Assembly (NCBI GenBank): GCA_013054445.1
Contig: JAAMPI010000050.1
Span: forward strand, 18,150-82,149
DNA from: Cudoniella acicularis
Lineage: Eukaryota > Ascomycota > Leotiomycetes > Helotiales > Helotiaceae
Direction: 5' to 3'
DNA length: 64,000 bases
This document shows positions 45,189 through 56,673 of this stretch, piece by piece; the first letter of the stretch is position 1, and each line of letters opens with the position of its first letter. The notes below the pieces were generated by a model. That model was not told the DNA's origin and ran no database searches. It worked only from the letters and a program-made list of their open reading frames with translations. A program made the position numbers and the translations under genes.

Positions 45189-46424
45189 ATGAATACCAGC
45201 CCTCTCGTTGCCTCTGTGCACAGCGGCTGTTCTTGGCTAGACGAGCACATCGAGTCATGTGTTAAAAAGTACTCTCCAGATGTTGTTTTCGTAAAAGACT
45301 TAGAATGTTTTGTTGATAACGAAGCTGCTCTTTACCAAATTTGTGATAGACAACGTTGTAACACAAACGGATTTATCGTTCCATTAAAGAATCCCAACTT
45401 CTCGTTAATTAACGTATATCCCAACGACGATGCGTTAACAAGGAAAAATTGCTTGTCCAGGATAATCGAGTATTAGGTAGCTAAGCGGCCGGAATCTATA
45501 TTGAAAAGCCACGTCCCGATTACTGTTCAGCTCGATTTAGACTATGCAGAGTATATTGATTACTCACTTGCCGAGGCAGACTCCTTTGAACTATGTCAGT
45601 CAATAGAGGCTAATGGTAATAAAGAGCCTTCTACACGAGATTGGTGGATCCTTAAACCTGCTATGACCGATTACGGATATGGAATCCGGATATTCAGTAC
45701 CATGACAGATTTAGTAGGATGTCTTGAGTCACTTGAGTCGGAGGGGCGAAAGTCTCCGTCTATTGCCGAAGATCGAATTCCTTCCTTACTACTACAAGAA
45801 TTTGTTGCGCAAAGGTATTTGACTTCTATACTATTACTAAACGGGAAAAAGTTCCATGTTCGAGCTTACGTCTTGGCTATCGGTCGGGTTCAAGTCTTTG
45901 TCTATCGAGAATTGCTTGCACTTATAACGTCAGAAGTATACCGCCAACCGTGGGATAACACTACCTTAAGATCGTCACTGACCAACTCTTCTTTACAACC
46001 GGAAGATATACAAAGTAGTTCTGCTCGAAACTTTTGGTCATCCATCCTAGATGATATTTTGCCCGGAGATTAGAAGGAGGCGGTTTTTCAACAAATCTGT
46101 CAGACTTCTGCGGAGGTCTTCCGAGCAGCCTCGCAAACGGCGACTGAGGGGCTTGTCTTTTTACCAGGCTGCTTTGAACTATTTGCCCTAGACTTTCTCA
46201 TTGACATTAAAGGGTCGGTATAGTTGCTTGAAGTGAATGGCGGACCAGCCATCCCCAAAGAAGGGGAAGCAGGGTTATTAGCACTTGGGTTGTTTGAATC
46301 AATCACTAGTATTACTATGCGGAAACTTACACAGGTAAAGGAAAAGCCTTCAGCAGAGCAGCGAATGATTGAAGTGCTAAACTCTGAACTCAAGCGAAGT
46401 AGTATTAGGGAAATTGTGTACTAA
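45189..46424 (+). pseudogene. Tubulin-tyrosine-ligase-like (TTL/PBY1 type) gene with three TAG stops
   Basis: One frame of 412 codons from ATG 45189 to TAA 46422-46424 is broken only by TAG at 45474-45476, 46071-46073 and 46221-46223. ATP-grasp features of the TTL family are readable: WWILKPAMTDYGYGIRIF, LLQEFVAQRYL, KKFHVRAYVLAIG and, after the last stop, LLEVNGGPAIP. All three stops fit former CAG. TTL-like proteins ligate amino acids to tubulin or, in the yeast Pby1 case, are linked to mRNA-decay bodies. No frameshift is needed across 1.2 kb, so inactivation looks recent. Confidence 0.75.
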
Positions 46425-46755
46425 GGTGCACTAAAAAGAAAAAAGACATGGCTAAACATTTATCATTTAAATTTTAAAAGATCAATAGCGAAGCAGATTC
46501 TTTAGGGTGTCGTGAACAGGATCCAAGCTTTACTATTGTTCCCTTTGGAAGCATGTACATACGCTGTGTGAGTAAGTGCTAGGGCTACAGTCTAGCTCCA
46601 TCAGTTTCTTATACAAAGTTAATCAGCAATGCCAAGACAGTGTATCAATATATTTTCTATAGGAAGCAATCTCCATTAGCTGCTGATAGACGGAAACTAA
46701 GGTTAAGGCTGGTGCCAATTAGAATCGCGGTACAGATCGTTCTTTAGAAGAGTTT
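46425..46755. other. intergenic
   Basis: Short spacer between convergent genes; nothing seen. Confidence 0.4.
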
Positions 46756-47424
46756 TTATGCCACGTCTGCGCCGCGCAAGCAGGCCTGCGGGGCGAACTG
46801 GGCTGCTGCCCTCAACCGAAACCCCTCTAAAATCACCGCCACCTGAGACTCATTCGTCCATTTAATCTCAATTCTCTTTCCATCCCTCACGACTTCTCCT
46901 TTTCTACATTCCTCCTCTGTAACCCAATGAAACGCTTGATGCTCCTCTTCATCCAAAATGACTTCCACCCCCTCAATCTCCACTTCAAAGCTAAACTTAC
47001 ACCATACAGTTCCCTCTTCCACCCACTCATAACTCTCCCCCACCTGCCTTAGCACCTCAGTCGCTATCAAACCACTTTCTTCCCACAATTCCCTGACAGC
47101 GCCGGCAAGAATCGATTCATCGGGGTCGCAGGACCCGCCTGGGATTTCCCAGAGATTAGGCACGTAATCTGTAGCAGAGCGTTGGACGATGAGTACATGG
47201 GTTGAGTTAGAAGGAGAGAAGACCAGCGTGGCAGCGACTATGTGATGTTTTGAGGGGTGAGAGTTTAAGTAGTCTTTGACTTGAACATTGAAGGGGAAGA
47301 GGGTAGGGGAGGCGGTGAAGGATAAGAGTGCTCCTGGTGGGGGTTTTGGTGCCATAGTAATTCGTTTGGAAGTAGTAGAAGTGGAATGGCTCAACTTTGT
47401 GAATGTTTGATCGGTGCCAAACAT
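46756..47424 (-). CDS. Nudix hydrolase, intact
   Basis: 222 residues from ATG 47424 (an alternative ATG gives MAPKPPPGALL at residue 24). The Nudix box GX5EX7REUXEEXGU is complete at about 97-119, with Arg111, Glu112, Glu115 and Glu116 as Mg-binding and catalytic residues, preceded by LWEIPGG. Nudix enzymes hydrolyse nucleoside diphosphates linked to another moiety; the substrate class cannot be told from the box. No intron needed. It is undamaged between a TTL pseudogene and a GT90 gene with stops. Confidence 0.85.
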   Translation of the reverse strand: MFGTDQTFTKLSHSTSTTSKRITMAPKPPPGALLSFTASPTLFPFNVQVKDYLNSHPSKHHIVAATLVFSPSNSTHVLIVQRSATDYVPNLWEIPGGSCDPDESILAGAVRELWEESGLIATEVLRQVGESYEWVEEGTVWCKFSFEVEIEGVEVILDEEEHQAFHWVTEEECRKGEVVRDGKRIEIKWTNESQVAVILEGFRLRAAAQFAPQACLRGADVA

Positions 47425-47722
47425 CCGAGCTCGTGATCCGGTGGGGCTCTCCGCCTCAAGGTGGGGCGGAGAGCCTTGACTAGACAGGGGTGCTTATCCA
47501 TTCTCGACCCCGTTTATTATATTATAAAAGCCTGGGGGACCTAATGCCTTTCCGAATTCAGAATTTCTTGGTTGATTAGACGTCTTCGTCCAAACAAAAA
47601 TAGGCAGCCGGAAAGATGCTTAGTTAAAGGGGTGTTTGGAACATCTTAGAACGCATGCAGTCAATTGCTATTACTGTCAACGACCGGAACTCACTTAATG
47701 CTTTTATTGTCCTATCGCTCAA

Positions 47723-50433
47723 CTAAACTCGATCGTCTTGTAACATCCGGGCATACTCTAGTAAAATCCTTAACAGCGCCGCACTCAGATCTATTGGCCG
47801 GAGAATCCGTCTAGCCCAGTCGCGACTTTCCTTTGCAATTCTACTAGCAATCTTTTGCCCTTCTGGGTCCTTTAATAAATATCTCGCGGTCTCAGGAAGT
47901 TCTTCCATCCCTAGACTAATAGGCACATAATGCACCCAAGGGATCAGTCTGTCCTCATGCCACTCCCTGAAAAGATTTTGCATAAAAACCAGGCAGTTTG
48001 ACTTGAGAAATCGATAGTATCGACCGCTAAAGCTGTTCCCATCCAGATTGTACAGAACTTTATATTTGTATGAGTCCTTAAGTGTATCCTTGGGGGATTC
48101 TTGGAAGTATTCTCTCTGCTCGGAACAGGCTTTTCCATCACATTGAAAAAAATTCGAAAAGTTGACTTTGAATAGGCCGCCCATCTGACCGATAGAACTT
48201 TGGTATGTCATTCATTGTCTTCCGAGTTCAGTTTGATTCATGAGTTGGACCATTTGCGTAGGCGAGTTGGTGAAGTTCACAAATCGTTGCCGGTGTCCAT
48301 GTCGCCACGACCCATCATGCCATTGTCCTCCAGTTCCGCTGCCCCGCCAGTAGACATTGTCCCTCTTTTCTTCCCATGAAGAATCCCATGACTCGTTGTA
48401 TTCGGCAATGTCGCCTTGGAAGTAGTACGAGCTTGGAATCAGGATATCTTGGAAGCACGAGAGTTTTGCCGTAGAAGCAATGGGTACTCTTTGATGGGTA
48501 AACACGAAAGTACCTGGTGAAGATAAGAGCCCATGCTGATTGGCTATCCAAGCTGGATATTGGCAGATATCTCGTGCCTCAGTGATATTGGAAATGAAAG
48601 GGATGTCTGTATTGCTTTGATGTCTAGGATAAGATGGAGATCGTGCTGAAGAGTCAGGAGGGCACGACAACGCAATAGTCTCAAAGGTGTTTTGGTGGCC
48701 TAAGTCCGTGAATGAAAATGGTGTGGTTTCGTTAGCCAAAGCAGAAAGGTCTTGGAGATCTGAAGATTTTGAGGGTTGTGGTGGATTTAGCAAATCATGA
48801 GGAACAACAACTCTCGACTCGTCCAGGTCATTCAGAAGCATTCTCATGTCAGGAAGGAACTCCAGAACCGGTTTTAGAAGTTGGACAAGCTGTTCGTGTT
48901 GAAAATTACTATTATACACCGTCGCTTCATGGTCTTTAATCTCCAAGACTCCTAAGCGAGTAGAACTGGGTGCCATAGATGCGGCTACGTCGATATAATC
49001 TCTCAATACCTTCGGTGTGACGTGCCAATATGGGTCTGGGGAATGAGTCATAAAGTCGTATTCATCCACGAGCGTAATGTTATTCGCATTCATAAAATGG
49101 TACCATTTATCGAAACCTGGGGGAGGCTGACGCCCGTATCTCTGCTCGTATTGGGAGATTGCACTGGCCAAGGAACGAGACTGGCGATTCTGCATTGTCG
49201 CAAACTTTACCTGTGCCTCTTCTGCTAAGCGGTAAATAAGATGGTGTTGAAGACTGTGTTGTACACTATGGAAATGCAGACTGGGATATTCATAGAGCAG
49301 GAATATGCGAAAGGGAAATGCCACGAATGCCAGGATAATAAGTCTTGCTATACGATTACGTGAAGCGACGATGGTAATCAGATAGAGTGTAGTTACTGCT
49401 GCTAGGACGACTAGAAAGCTTCGACGTCCATAAGTGTGAAGATTGATTGCATTCGTGCATACTGCAAATGTTGTTGCTAGGGGAATAACCACGAGCTTGG
49501 ACCCAGATGCCTTTGTGGTGTTTAGGTGAGTGTCATCTACAAGTAGCATGGATTTGCAACTCACCAGATATAATACCGCCATCTATCGGATTGCTTTTAA
49601 AATTATTGCTACGCCAACATTTATCAATGATGGTATGCCCTGCCACCAGAGAAGAGCAATTGGGCCAGTGATGGCTATAATACGCGGCCCAATGTATGTA
49701 GCTGTTCGCAATATTCGATGTATAAAGATCGGAGCTGCTGATTCCGACTCTGAAACTCCACGATGGAGTACAGAATACAGCCCGACTTGAGAGAACAGCC
49801 AGCAGAATTGAAGATTGAAATTGTGGAAGAGCTGGTCGTCCGCCAGAATAAGGACAGCAGTGGCTGCTAGGAGACCAAGCCATAGAGTAGTTCTTTTGTT
49901 GATATTGTACCAAATAGATTGATGCTCTTCGACTTTTGGGAGTGGCGTATTAGAGACTCTGATGCGTTGTATTATAAACACGATGAAACTTAGTAGCGGT
50001 GCCTATATATCTAATTAGTGCCGAAGATAATATACATGATTTAAGATGACACGTTTACTAGAAACAGAGATTTTCTAAAGAAAATAATGTAATCATAGTC
50101 AAGGAAACAGTATCAGGGTAAAGGGGTACTCACCACGAACCAATTAACTACATTAATTGAGTTACTTAAACATAGCAATGTAGCACACAACGCGAAAGCA
50201 TCAAGGTTTGAGGAATTTAGGGCTTTTGACTGTGAATGTTCCTCCTTCGAGAAGAAGTAGAAGTATATAGCTCCGCATACAAGAATCAAGACCCAGCAGA
50301 AAATTTCTGATAGGATCTCCTGCTGGGGAGGAAGTACGTTCCGCAGGTACAGTGTCGAAACCAATACCAGCACCGTCGCGATAGATGCATAGCCAAGATT
50401 ATCTGACGTGCCTGGAGCACCGTACGGTAACAT
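47723..50433 (-). pseudogene. CAP10-like glycosyltransferase (GT90) with two in-frame stops
   Basis: Exons 50433-50134, 50002-49565 and 49510-47723, joined by introns beginning GTGAGT, give 841 codons. The N-terminal third has several hydrophobic segments (multi-spanning); a short Golgi-type linker follows, then the catalytic GT90/CAP10 domain: WYHFMNANNITLVDEYDF, YWRGSGTGGQWHDGSWRHGH, KYKVLYNLDGNSFSGRYYR and EWHEDRLIPWVHYVPISL. TAG at 49585-49583 (R-stop-M) fits CAG. TGA at 48214-48212 (Q-stop-M) cannot come from CpA change of Gln and may be CGA to TGA. The family transfers xylose or related sugars in the secretory pathway. The whole catalytic domain is otherwise uninterrupted. Confidence 0.75.
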
Positions 50434-51070
50434 CAACTCTTTAAATCACGAAAATTATATTTTGGAAGATTTAGTAGGAAAAGAGACCTAAGTCATTAAG
50501 GATCGGATGGAGATGAGATGAATGTATAGATAACCTCATTCTAAGCTGCCTTTGTATGGAGTATACAAATCTGATTGGAAGGACACACGCCGGGGGATTT
50601 ACCTCCTTGACATATGATGCTCATAATGCAGCAAGATATTGGCTCCGAATCATGAATGTATGAAATGCAATATGAGGGTCCAACATGTGATACTTCACGA
50701 TACGATCATATCAGGTCATCATTGACGCCCAGATGAGAACTTTGGTTGGCGTTTTCTGGGATTCCTGGTGTCGGGCAAGACGCTGACTTCTTTGAGTTTT
50801 TGCACCCTGATAAGTGTCAACAAAGAGGAATGCTAGCCAGCTGCAAACAGTGCGAATATGCATGTCCTCTGCTCTTTACCAAAAGTATATGCCAGCATTA
50901 TTCAGAGATCCCGAACTCGCTGGACCTGCGTGCTAGTGAGTTTTGCATCATCCGTTGTGAGACGTTGCAGTATTATGACGACTTAATGGAATATTGGTCA
51001 CAACATCAATTTATCGCCATCAGGCACGCAATTTAAGACGGTGCCAATATCGAACACAAATATAATGATA
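50434..51070. other. intergenic
   Basis: A 96-codon plus frame (50746-51036) with several cysteines (CQQRGMLASCKQCEYACP) has no recognised family and no good start context; not called. Confidence 0.35.
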
Positions 51071-51076
51071 TTCGAT

Positions 51077-51590
51077 CTATATTTGCCGATAGCCATCCCG
51101 ATAGACTTTGTGCACAAGACTGCCATCATTCGTAGTAGAATATAGAAGTGCTCCTGCCTCAACATTGAATGTATCATGGGTGATACTCCACTCTAAATAG
51201 ACAAGAGGTTTTGTCTCTCTTCTTAAAAGCTCAGTGACATATCTTAGAAGCTCATACACGCAAGCGTTTGTCGTTATTTCCGACTTAGCCCGATGTTTAT
51301 AGCTTGATTGATCACTTTGATCAGATGGAATGTAACTCTCAGAAGAACGGTCTTGGCGCATTTTCTTAGTCGGAGGTTAAATAGGGGAAGAAGGGAGCGA
51401 AGACAGCGAAGGAGGCTGCGGTGGTGAGGATGAGAGGATTGGGCCAGCTGAACTCGCAAAATGCTATATTCTCAACTCTCTCCGAGGATCAGCGCTAAGA
51501 GGAGTTTTAAGAACTTGTGCCAGGAAGGTGAAGAAAGATGCAAATTTGCCAGCGCGTTCGCTTAGCTGCTGATAGGTCTAACTACGCCAA
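51077..51590 (-). pseudogene. Second fragment of the 54-56 kb gene family
   Basis: Minus-strand reading RAKSEITTNACVYELLRYVTE and LEWSITHDTFNVEAGAL matches AKSEATTNACIYELLRCVTE and LEWTITQDTVTVHAG of the gene at 55.6-56.4 kb. It breaks off after HKVYRDGYRQI at 51077. Upstream, coding-like residues persist to about 51590 in shifted frames. Confidence 0.6.
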
Positions 51591-51708
51591 TTTTGATCGG
51601 AACCGGATTGTATGTCCTCCGATTCTTCTATCTATGCTATAGCGTCACCGATGTAGGGTTCGAGCAGCAGCGGAATTCTCCTCTTCGGAGGCTTTCGAAT
51701 TATCTAGA

Positions 51709-52240
51709 ATGTCGCTCATTCTTACAAAGTTCGGTACCTTTGACTCCTTCCTCCAGGTGGAGTCAACCGTTTCCGACCTCAAAGCTTGCACATACCTTCA
51801 ATTCGTTATTTCAGAGGCTTTGCGGCTCCAACCTGCAATTCCCATCAATTCTAGGACTGCCTTGTGCAGCACCACACTCCCACGAGGCGGTGGTGCTGAT
51901 GGCCAGTCACCTATATACCTCCGCAAAGGGCAGGAGGTCACGTATTTTGTTTACGCGCTACATCGGGATCCCACCATTTGGAGCGAGGATGCAGAGAAGT
52001 TCCGGCCTGAGAGGTGGGAGGGTCGCACAAAGGGATGGGAGTACTTGCCGTTTAACGGGGCCCGCGGATATGTCTTGGTAAACAGCTCGCGTTGATGCAG
52101 CTTTCATATACTATCATGAGGATAGTTCAACGCTACGAAGTTCTCGAGAACATGGATGAAGTGAAGCAACCGGTAGTGAAGGTAACGTTGACTTGTTCTA
52201 GCGGGACAGGTGTGAAGGTTAGACTGCGGACTTCCTAACC
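51709..52240 (+). pseudogene. Cytochrome P450 C-terminal fragment (CYP52-like)
   Basis: Residues LKACTYLQFVISEALRLQPA carry the K-helix ExxR (EALR). Then YALHRDPTIW and FRPERW (the PERF-type motif) follow, up to YLPFNGA. One base is missing in the G run near 52060; the next frame gives PRICLGKQLALMQ with the haem-thiolate Cys, then a coding-like tail to about 52240. The N-terminal two thirds of the enzyme are absent. The ALCSTTLPRGGG segment is typical of CYP52-type fatty-acid/alkane hydroxylases; the subfamily is tentative. Confidence 0.65.
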
Positions 52241-53776
52241 CTGGTAAAGTAATTTAGCTTTACTAAACTATTATGAATGGGTGGGAGCGTCGAGCGGTTG
52301 TGATCCTCGCATACTGCCAGAGGTCCAGCTGCGCATAAGCTACGCCAGCGAGATTTATCTGCCTCTTCGCTTCTCTCTTGTCTACCAACTTGAACCCTAT
52401 GTTTCTTTACAGCCAAAGCCAATGCTCTGAGCAATTTGTGAATAGCTCTAAGTTACCAGAACCTCGCCCTGGGTACCGTTTCTAGATGTATATGAGTATG
52501 TTGTGACTATTCTATCTTGTACGTCGCGTGAATTTAGAATCTACAACCTAAGCTTTTGGGAAAGGAGACAGTAGAGAGCTTGATCTTGCTATTGTCTAAT
52601 TAGTGTGAAAACATGTTTTCAACATTATCTTGTTGTTACTGCTAATGCCTAAGCCATCCGTAACGCGATTTCAGTATCGAACTGGGGGTTGGAGGGAGTA
52701 TGTTATCATTGTTCAACTTGCCACGGTGGCCTTGAGCTCCTAGTTCCCTCTCACCTGTGCCCCATCTCTCTGTCCATTAGCACTTTCTTCATCCTGTAAA
52801 CTAAGTTACGCTTCAAATCTGTACGCTCTTATGTCAGTCTAAGGTCTACACGTTACTTCCATTATCCCCGTTGTGGAAAAGGTGTTCGATCAGCAGCGTA
52901 TAAGTGTCTCGGTACAGGAAGGTGATAACCAGAAATGTACGAGAAGGGAGGTGAGGCGGGAGTAGGAGTGGAAATGAGGTGAGGACAGTGACGCGTGTTG
53001 AGTCGTATCCTCTCTGGTTGTTCTAGACGAGGTGGCGCACTAGGTAGAATGATGTGGAGAGGCATGTCACCTTGTGGTTGAGGAGAGCGAACGATGAAGT
53101 TAGTCGAGGTATGCAAAAGAATTGTCAACGAAGTCAACCCGCATATCTGCAGCTCAACCACCTCTACTTATGGATTGGTTTCGACTGGCAAATATCTGAT
53201 ACGCAGGTTCGACCCCCATGACAGGATAATTTGCTTCCACCTTATTTTCAATAGCAGAAACCATGTGAAATGCCCATGAACTTCCCATCTTATGGCACAA
53301 AGTTCGATGGGCTTCATATTTGTATTTGGGTGACCATGATCCGTGAGGCTGTACCACGTCCTCTTGGGACATTAAAAATCATTTTAACTTCATGGTTTCT
53401 ATAGAGTATTCTACCGCCTCAAATTGCAGCTTTTAGTAATGTAGTAGATTGTGCTGCTATTGATATGCCTAACGCCTAGCAGCTCAGCAACCGGGATCTC
53501 TACAGAAATCTCTCGCCCAAACCCGTTTTTGTCATCCGCTAGCATGGCAAGGTCATCATATTTTGATGTTCAGAGAAACAATTCCATTTAAACTCTAAAC
53601 ATCATGGTCCGCAATGTTAAGGCGTCATGATAAGATCAGCCACATCGTCAATGTTTGACAATTACTTACATGCTGACTAGTCTTTGATCACTGCCATAAG
53701 CCACAAGCATCACAGCACAATAACATCCTCAAATTTCTGAGCTTCAGCGGGCCAACAGTCAATATCCAGTTTCACA
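52241..53776. other. intergenic with unassigned frames
   Basis: Minus-strand frames at 53372-53154 (with SSWAFHMVSAIENKVEANYP) and 53161-52862 overlap and may be parts of one spliced gene, but no family or intron could be fixed. The rest is non-coding. Confidence 0.35.
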
Positions 53777-54344
53777 ATGCTAACCAGAAACTTGAGCTGT
53801 ATTGTTTTTAGCTTTATATTCAGCTCCAGATTTGCACTTGCTGGAAGCTGTTACAAGTACAAAAAAACTAGGTTATACCTAGACGCAGTTGTCCCAATCG
53901 ATAATGTATCAACTGCTCAATGTTGGGAGCTAGATGTAGAACCCTCTGTCCATTTCATCCGTTAAATATGTTCTAAAGACTCTACTAACATAAAACTTTC
54001 TCATATCTAGCCATATATCGTTTCTGATACTCTCGGGATTGTTGGAACGGCATCACTTAATCTCGGGAACGTGAGCAATGTACAATTGAATTATTTCCCA
54101 TCTGCCATGCACTCTCCTAAGCATAACGCCCCTGCCTACCAGTATGTGATAAGTTATTATCGTATTCTGAAACTATGTTTAACAAGCTCATAGGATTGTT
54201 GTTGTCCTTCAAGGCCGCGAAACTATGACAATGGATAGCAATGAAACTATCTTTGCTGAAACTGGCTCCATGTTCATTGGGGCCGATCCTGTAGGAACTA
54301 GTTCTGGCCATGCTAGTGATTGGTCACCGGTAGGTCTACTGTAA
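53777..54344 (+). CDS. Small secreted cupin-like protein, spliced
   Basis: ATG 53777 starts a signal peptide (MLTRNLSCIVFSFIFSSRFALA). Exon 2 begins at 54011 after TATCTAG with PYIVSDTLGIVGTASL and ends at 54141. Intron 54142-54193 (GTATGT..CATAG) joins to exon 3 (54194-54344): QIVVVLQGRETMTM, then GSMFIGADPVGTSSGHASDW. The strand pattern and the FxGADxxxxSxxGH block resemble fungal small secreted cupin-like proteins. The end of exon 1 is uncertain: donors keeping the frame are GTAGAA after residue WELD or GTCCAT after EPS. Function unknown, extracellular by its signal. Confidence 0.5.
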
Positions 54345-55080
54345 AGCAGTTCAATAAAAGCGTATCAGACTGATTCCTTCACTTAGAATACTGCCATTCT
54401 TTCCATCCCATTCTCTAACGGCCAGGTCCCCAAACATAATGTGGTTTCAAGAGATATGTGTCCTAGCAACAGGCAATATGAGCATATCCATGCGGCTTAG
54501 CAGGATGGCGGATGGCGGAAAGGGTGACGCGATGATGAGCTCCATAGAAATCTAGCGCGAAGCCACCTTTCAATGATGATAGCACAGGTCTCCTTAGTAA
54601 ATCCATACGGGTATTTTGGCTTGAGATGGGATTCGCTCTCACTGGGTACCTTGGCGTACTGCAGCGTAGCTAGTGTAACCCTGGAGGGCAAATCAAGAGA
54701 AAGATCCGTAACCTGATCACCCTAAGTCCGCGAAGAATTACACCAGCTGCTGAAGTCACCCCTCAGAGCATTATAGGCAATACCGAAATTTCTCGAACTT
54801 GAAAAGCAGCCATTGAAAGATCCTTAGAAGAACAAGTATAGATAACGTCTGGAACGAAAGACACGGACTGGGGCATGGTTCGAAAGACAGCTCCCCACTG
54901 ACCGAATGCTTGAATTTCTGAAAGAGTAGATAGTTGCATAATGGAAGTTCAAATGATCCGGATTTGACTGAAGATGGATAGAACTTTGAGATGCTACCAC
55001 TCACGTTATAAAGATTCTTTGCTGTGGTTAAAACTCCCTTACCATCCCGGAGAGTAGAAGCCTGCCGCATTTGATCACAA
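54345..55080. other. possible 3' exons of the next minus-strand gene
   Basis: Coding-like minus-strand pieces occur near 55070-55010 (ending at donor AAC/GTGAGT), 54930-54780 and 54690-54500. They may be further exons of the gene at 55.1-56.4 kb; the junctions could not be fixed. Confidence 0.35.
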
Positions 55081-55086
55081 AGTGAA

Positions 55087-56411
55087 TTGTTCTCAAATTC
55101 CAGGAATAAAGCTTGGTCGCATAATATATGTTACGCTTAAAAATATCTCAATGGATTTATATGCCGGCATTGACCATCAGCCCATTGGCCCGAGACTCTG
55201 CAACTTCAGGTTGAGAGCAACAATGATAGTAAACACAATCCTCAGCTCGTCAGAGTCCTGCATCTTAAACATGCCATATTCTTCGACTTTTGGAAACGCC
55301 ATTTGTTCTAATTGAGAGCCATCATGTAGATATTGCTCGTATTCCTTTGGAAAGTTACCAAGCACTAATGAGAAAAGGTTTTGGGCGCCAGACACTAGCG
55401 GTACACTATTTTCATCAGCAAGGACTGATTATCGCCATAGGAAACTCACACTAAATCATGCTGAAGTTCCTCTTCAGCACGTATATGCTGAGAAAACATA
55501 GCAACTAGGTGTGCAGCTTCTTGAGCTTTGACAGTACGAGGTTTTTCTAAGGTGTTATGCCAAGACTTGGCCTTCGTACATAGAATGCGTCAGCATTGGA
55601 GTCGGAGGGATATCAGCAGTAAGCTTACCTCGATGGAGCAATATGAGTAATTAGAAGCACGTTGCCAACAACCCATGCGATGAGCTTTATGTACGAAATT
55701 GCCATCGTTTGTAGTACAGTATTCGTGCGATCCTGCATGAACTGTGACAGTATCTTGCGTAATAGTCCACTCCAGGCGGAAAGGAGAATCGTTCTTGTTT
55801 CTAGAAATCTCAGTGACGCAGCGCAAAAGCTCATAAATGCAAGCGTTCGTGGTTGCTTCAGATTTTGCCCGCTGATCATGACTTGACTGGTCGCTCTCAT
55901 CAGAAGGCCAGTAGCTACTCGAAGATCGATCTTTGCGGAACCTTTTATTAGGAAATTCAGGAGGGGAAGATGGCATTGAAGGCGAGGATGAGAGACCCGT
56001 GCTGGGGAGAGCATGTGCGTGAATCTCTTGACCTCTCAGCTCTCGACGAGGGTCAGAAACAATAGCAGTCTCAAGTACTTGTGAGAGCAGCGTAACGAAC
56101 GAGGCCAACGGCCCAGCAGCCTGAGTAAGGTCCTCATGAGTCTTGTTACGCCAATCCTGGCGGAAAAGCTGGAGGACTGACTGCATAGGTACGCTTTCTC
56201 GTACCCGAGCTGATGCTTCCACGAAGTGTGACTGAAGCCATGTTGGGGGAGTTTCCTTTGCCAGGGGACTACGAAGAATCTGGAACGTGCCTAGCTCGCG
56301 GACGTCCCAGGAACTTCCGGCGGGTATGCGATCGATTCTACGGGATAGAGAGTCGTCTGGCCATGATGGAAAGATTGAGTTGAATTCATCCAAAAAGACC
56401 GGGGTAGACAT
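55087..56411 (-). CDS. Unknown fungal gene, three or more exons
   Basis: ATG 56411 (MSTPVFLDEFNSIFPSWPDD). Exon 1 to 55629 encodes 261 residues, including a Ser/Pro-rich nuclear-type linker (SSSPSMPSSPPEFPNKRFRK). An intron (55628-55572, GTAAGC..CGAAG) leads to AKSWHNTLEKPRTVKAQEAA. A second intron (GTGAGT..AAATAG) leads to VPLVSGAQNLFSLVLGNFP and KMQDSDELRIVFTIIVALNL. The reading then meets TGA near 55180 although residues after it still look coding. The family was not recognised; partial copies exist at 32.7 and 51.1 kb. It is divergent from the gene at 56674, whose start is about 260 bases away. Confidence 0.55.
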
Positions 56412-56673
56412 GATGAGATATCCGTATTTCTGGAGTGGCTCGAGAGGATAGCCGAGGTTCAATAATGGGAGGAAGTCAAGATACCACCAGTACAAATGCG
56501 AAGAGTATGCTTAGTCATAACACGTGACATGCTTACCTGAAGCGGTTCGCGTTATTCGAAATGTTGGGTTTTTCATCAATCAACCTCGATACAAAGAACG
56601 ATTTTTGACAGCACATCCGGATTACCATCTACATCCCTTCAATCAGCCATGCGCAGCGGGCGCACGGCTCAGA

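Noticed and set aside
8950..49585. Nuclear reassignment of TAA/TAG to glutamine
   Set aside because: Intact genes in the same window end at TAA (166 gene) and TAG (4514 gene, MARVEL gene) at positions fitting normal protein ends, and the retroelement shows the same CpA change at non-stop codons (Cys and His to Tyr).
53195..53225. tRNA B-box-like GGTTCGACCCC
   Set aside because: No A box or cloverleaf can be formed at the right distance.
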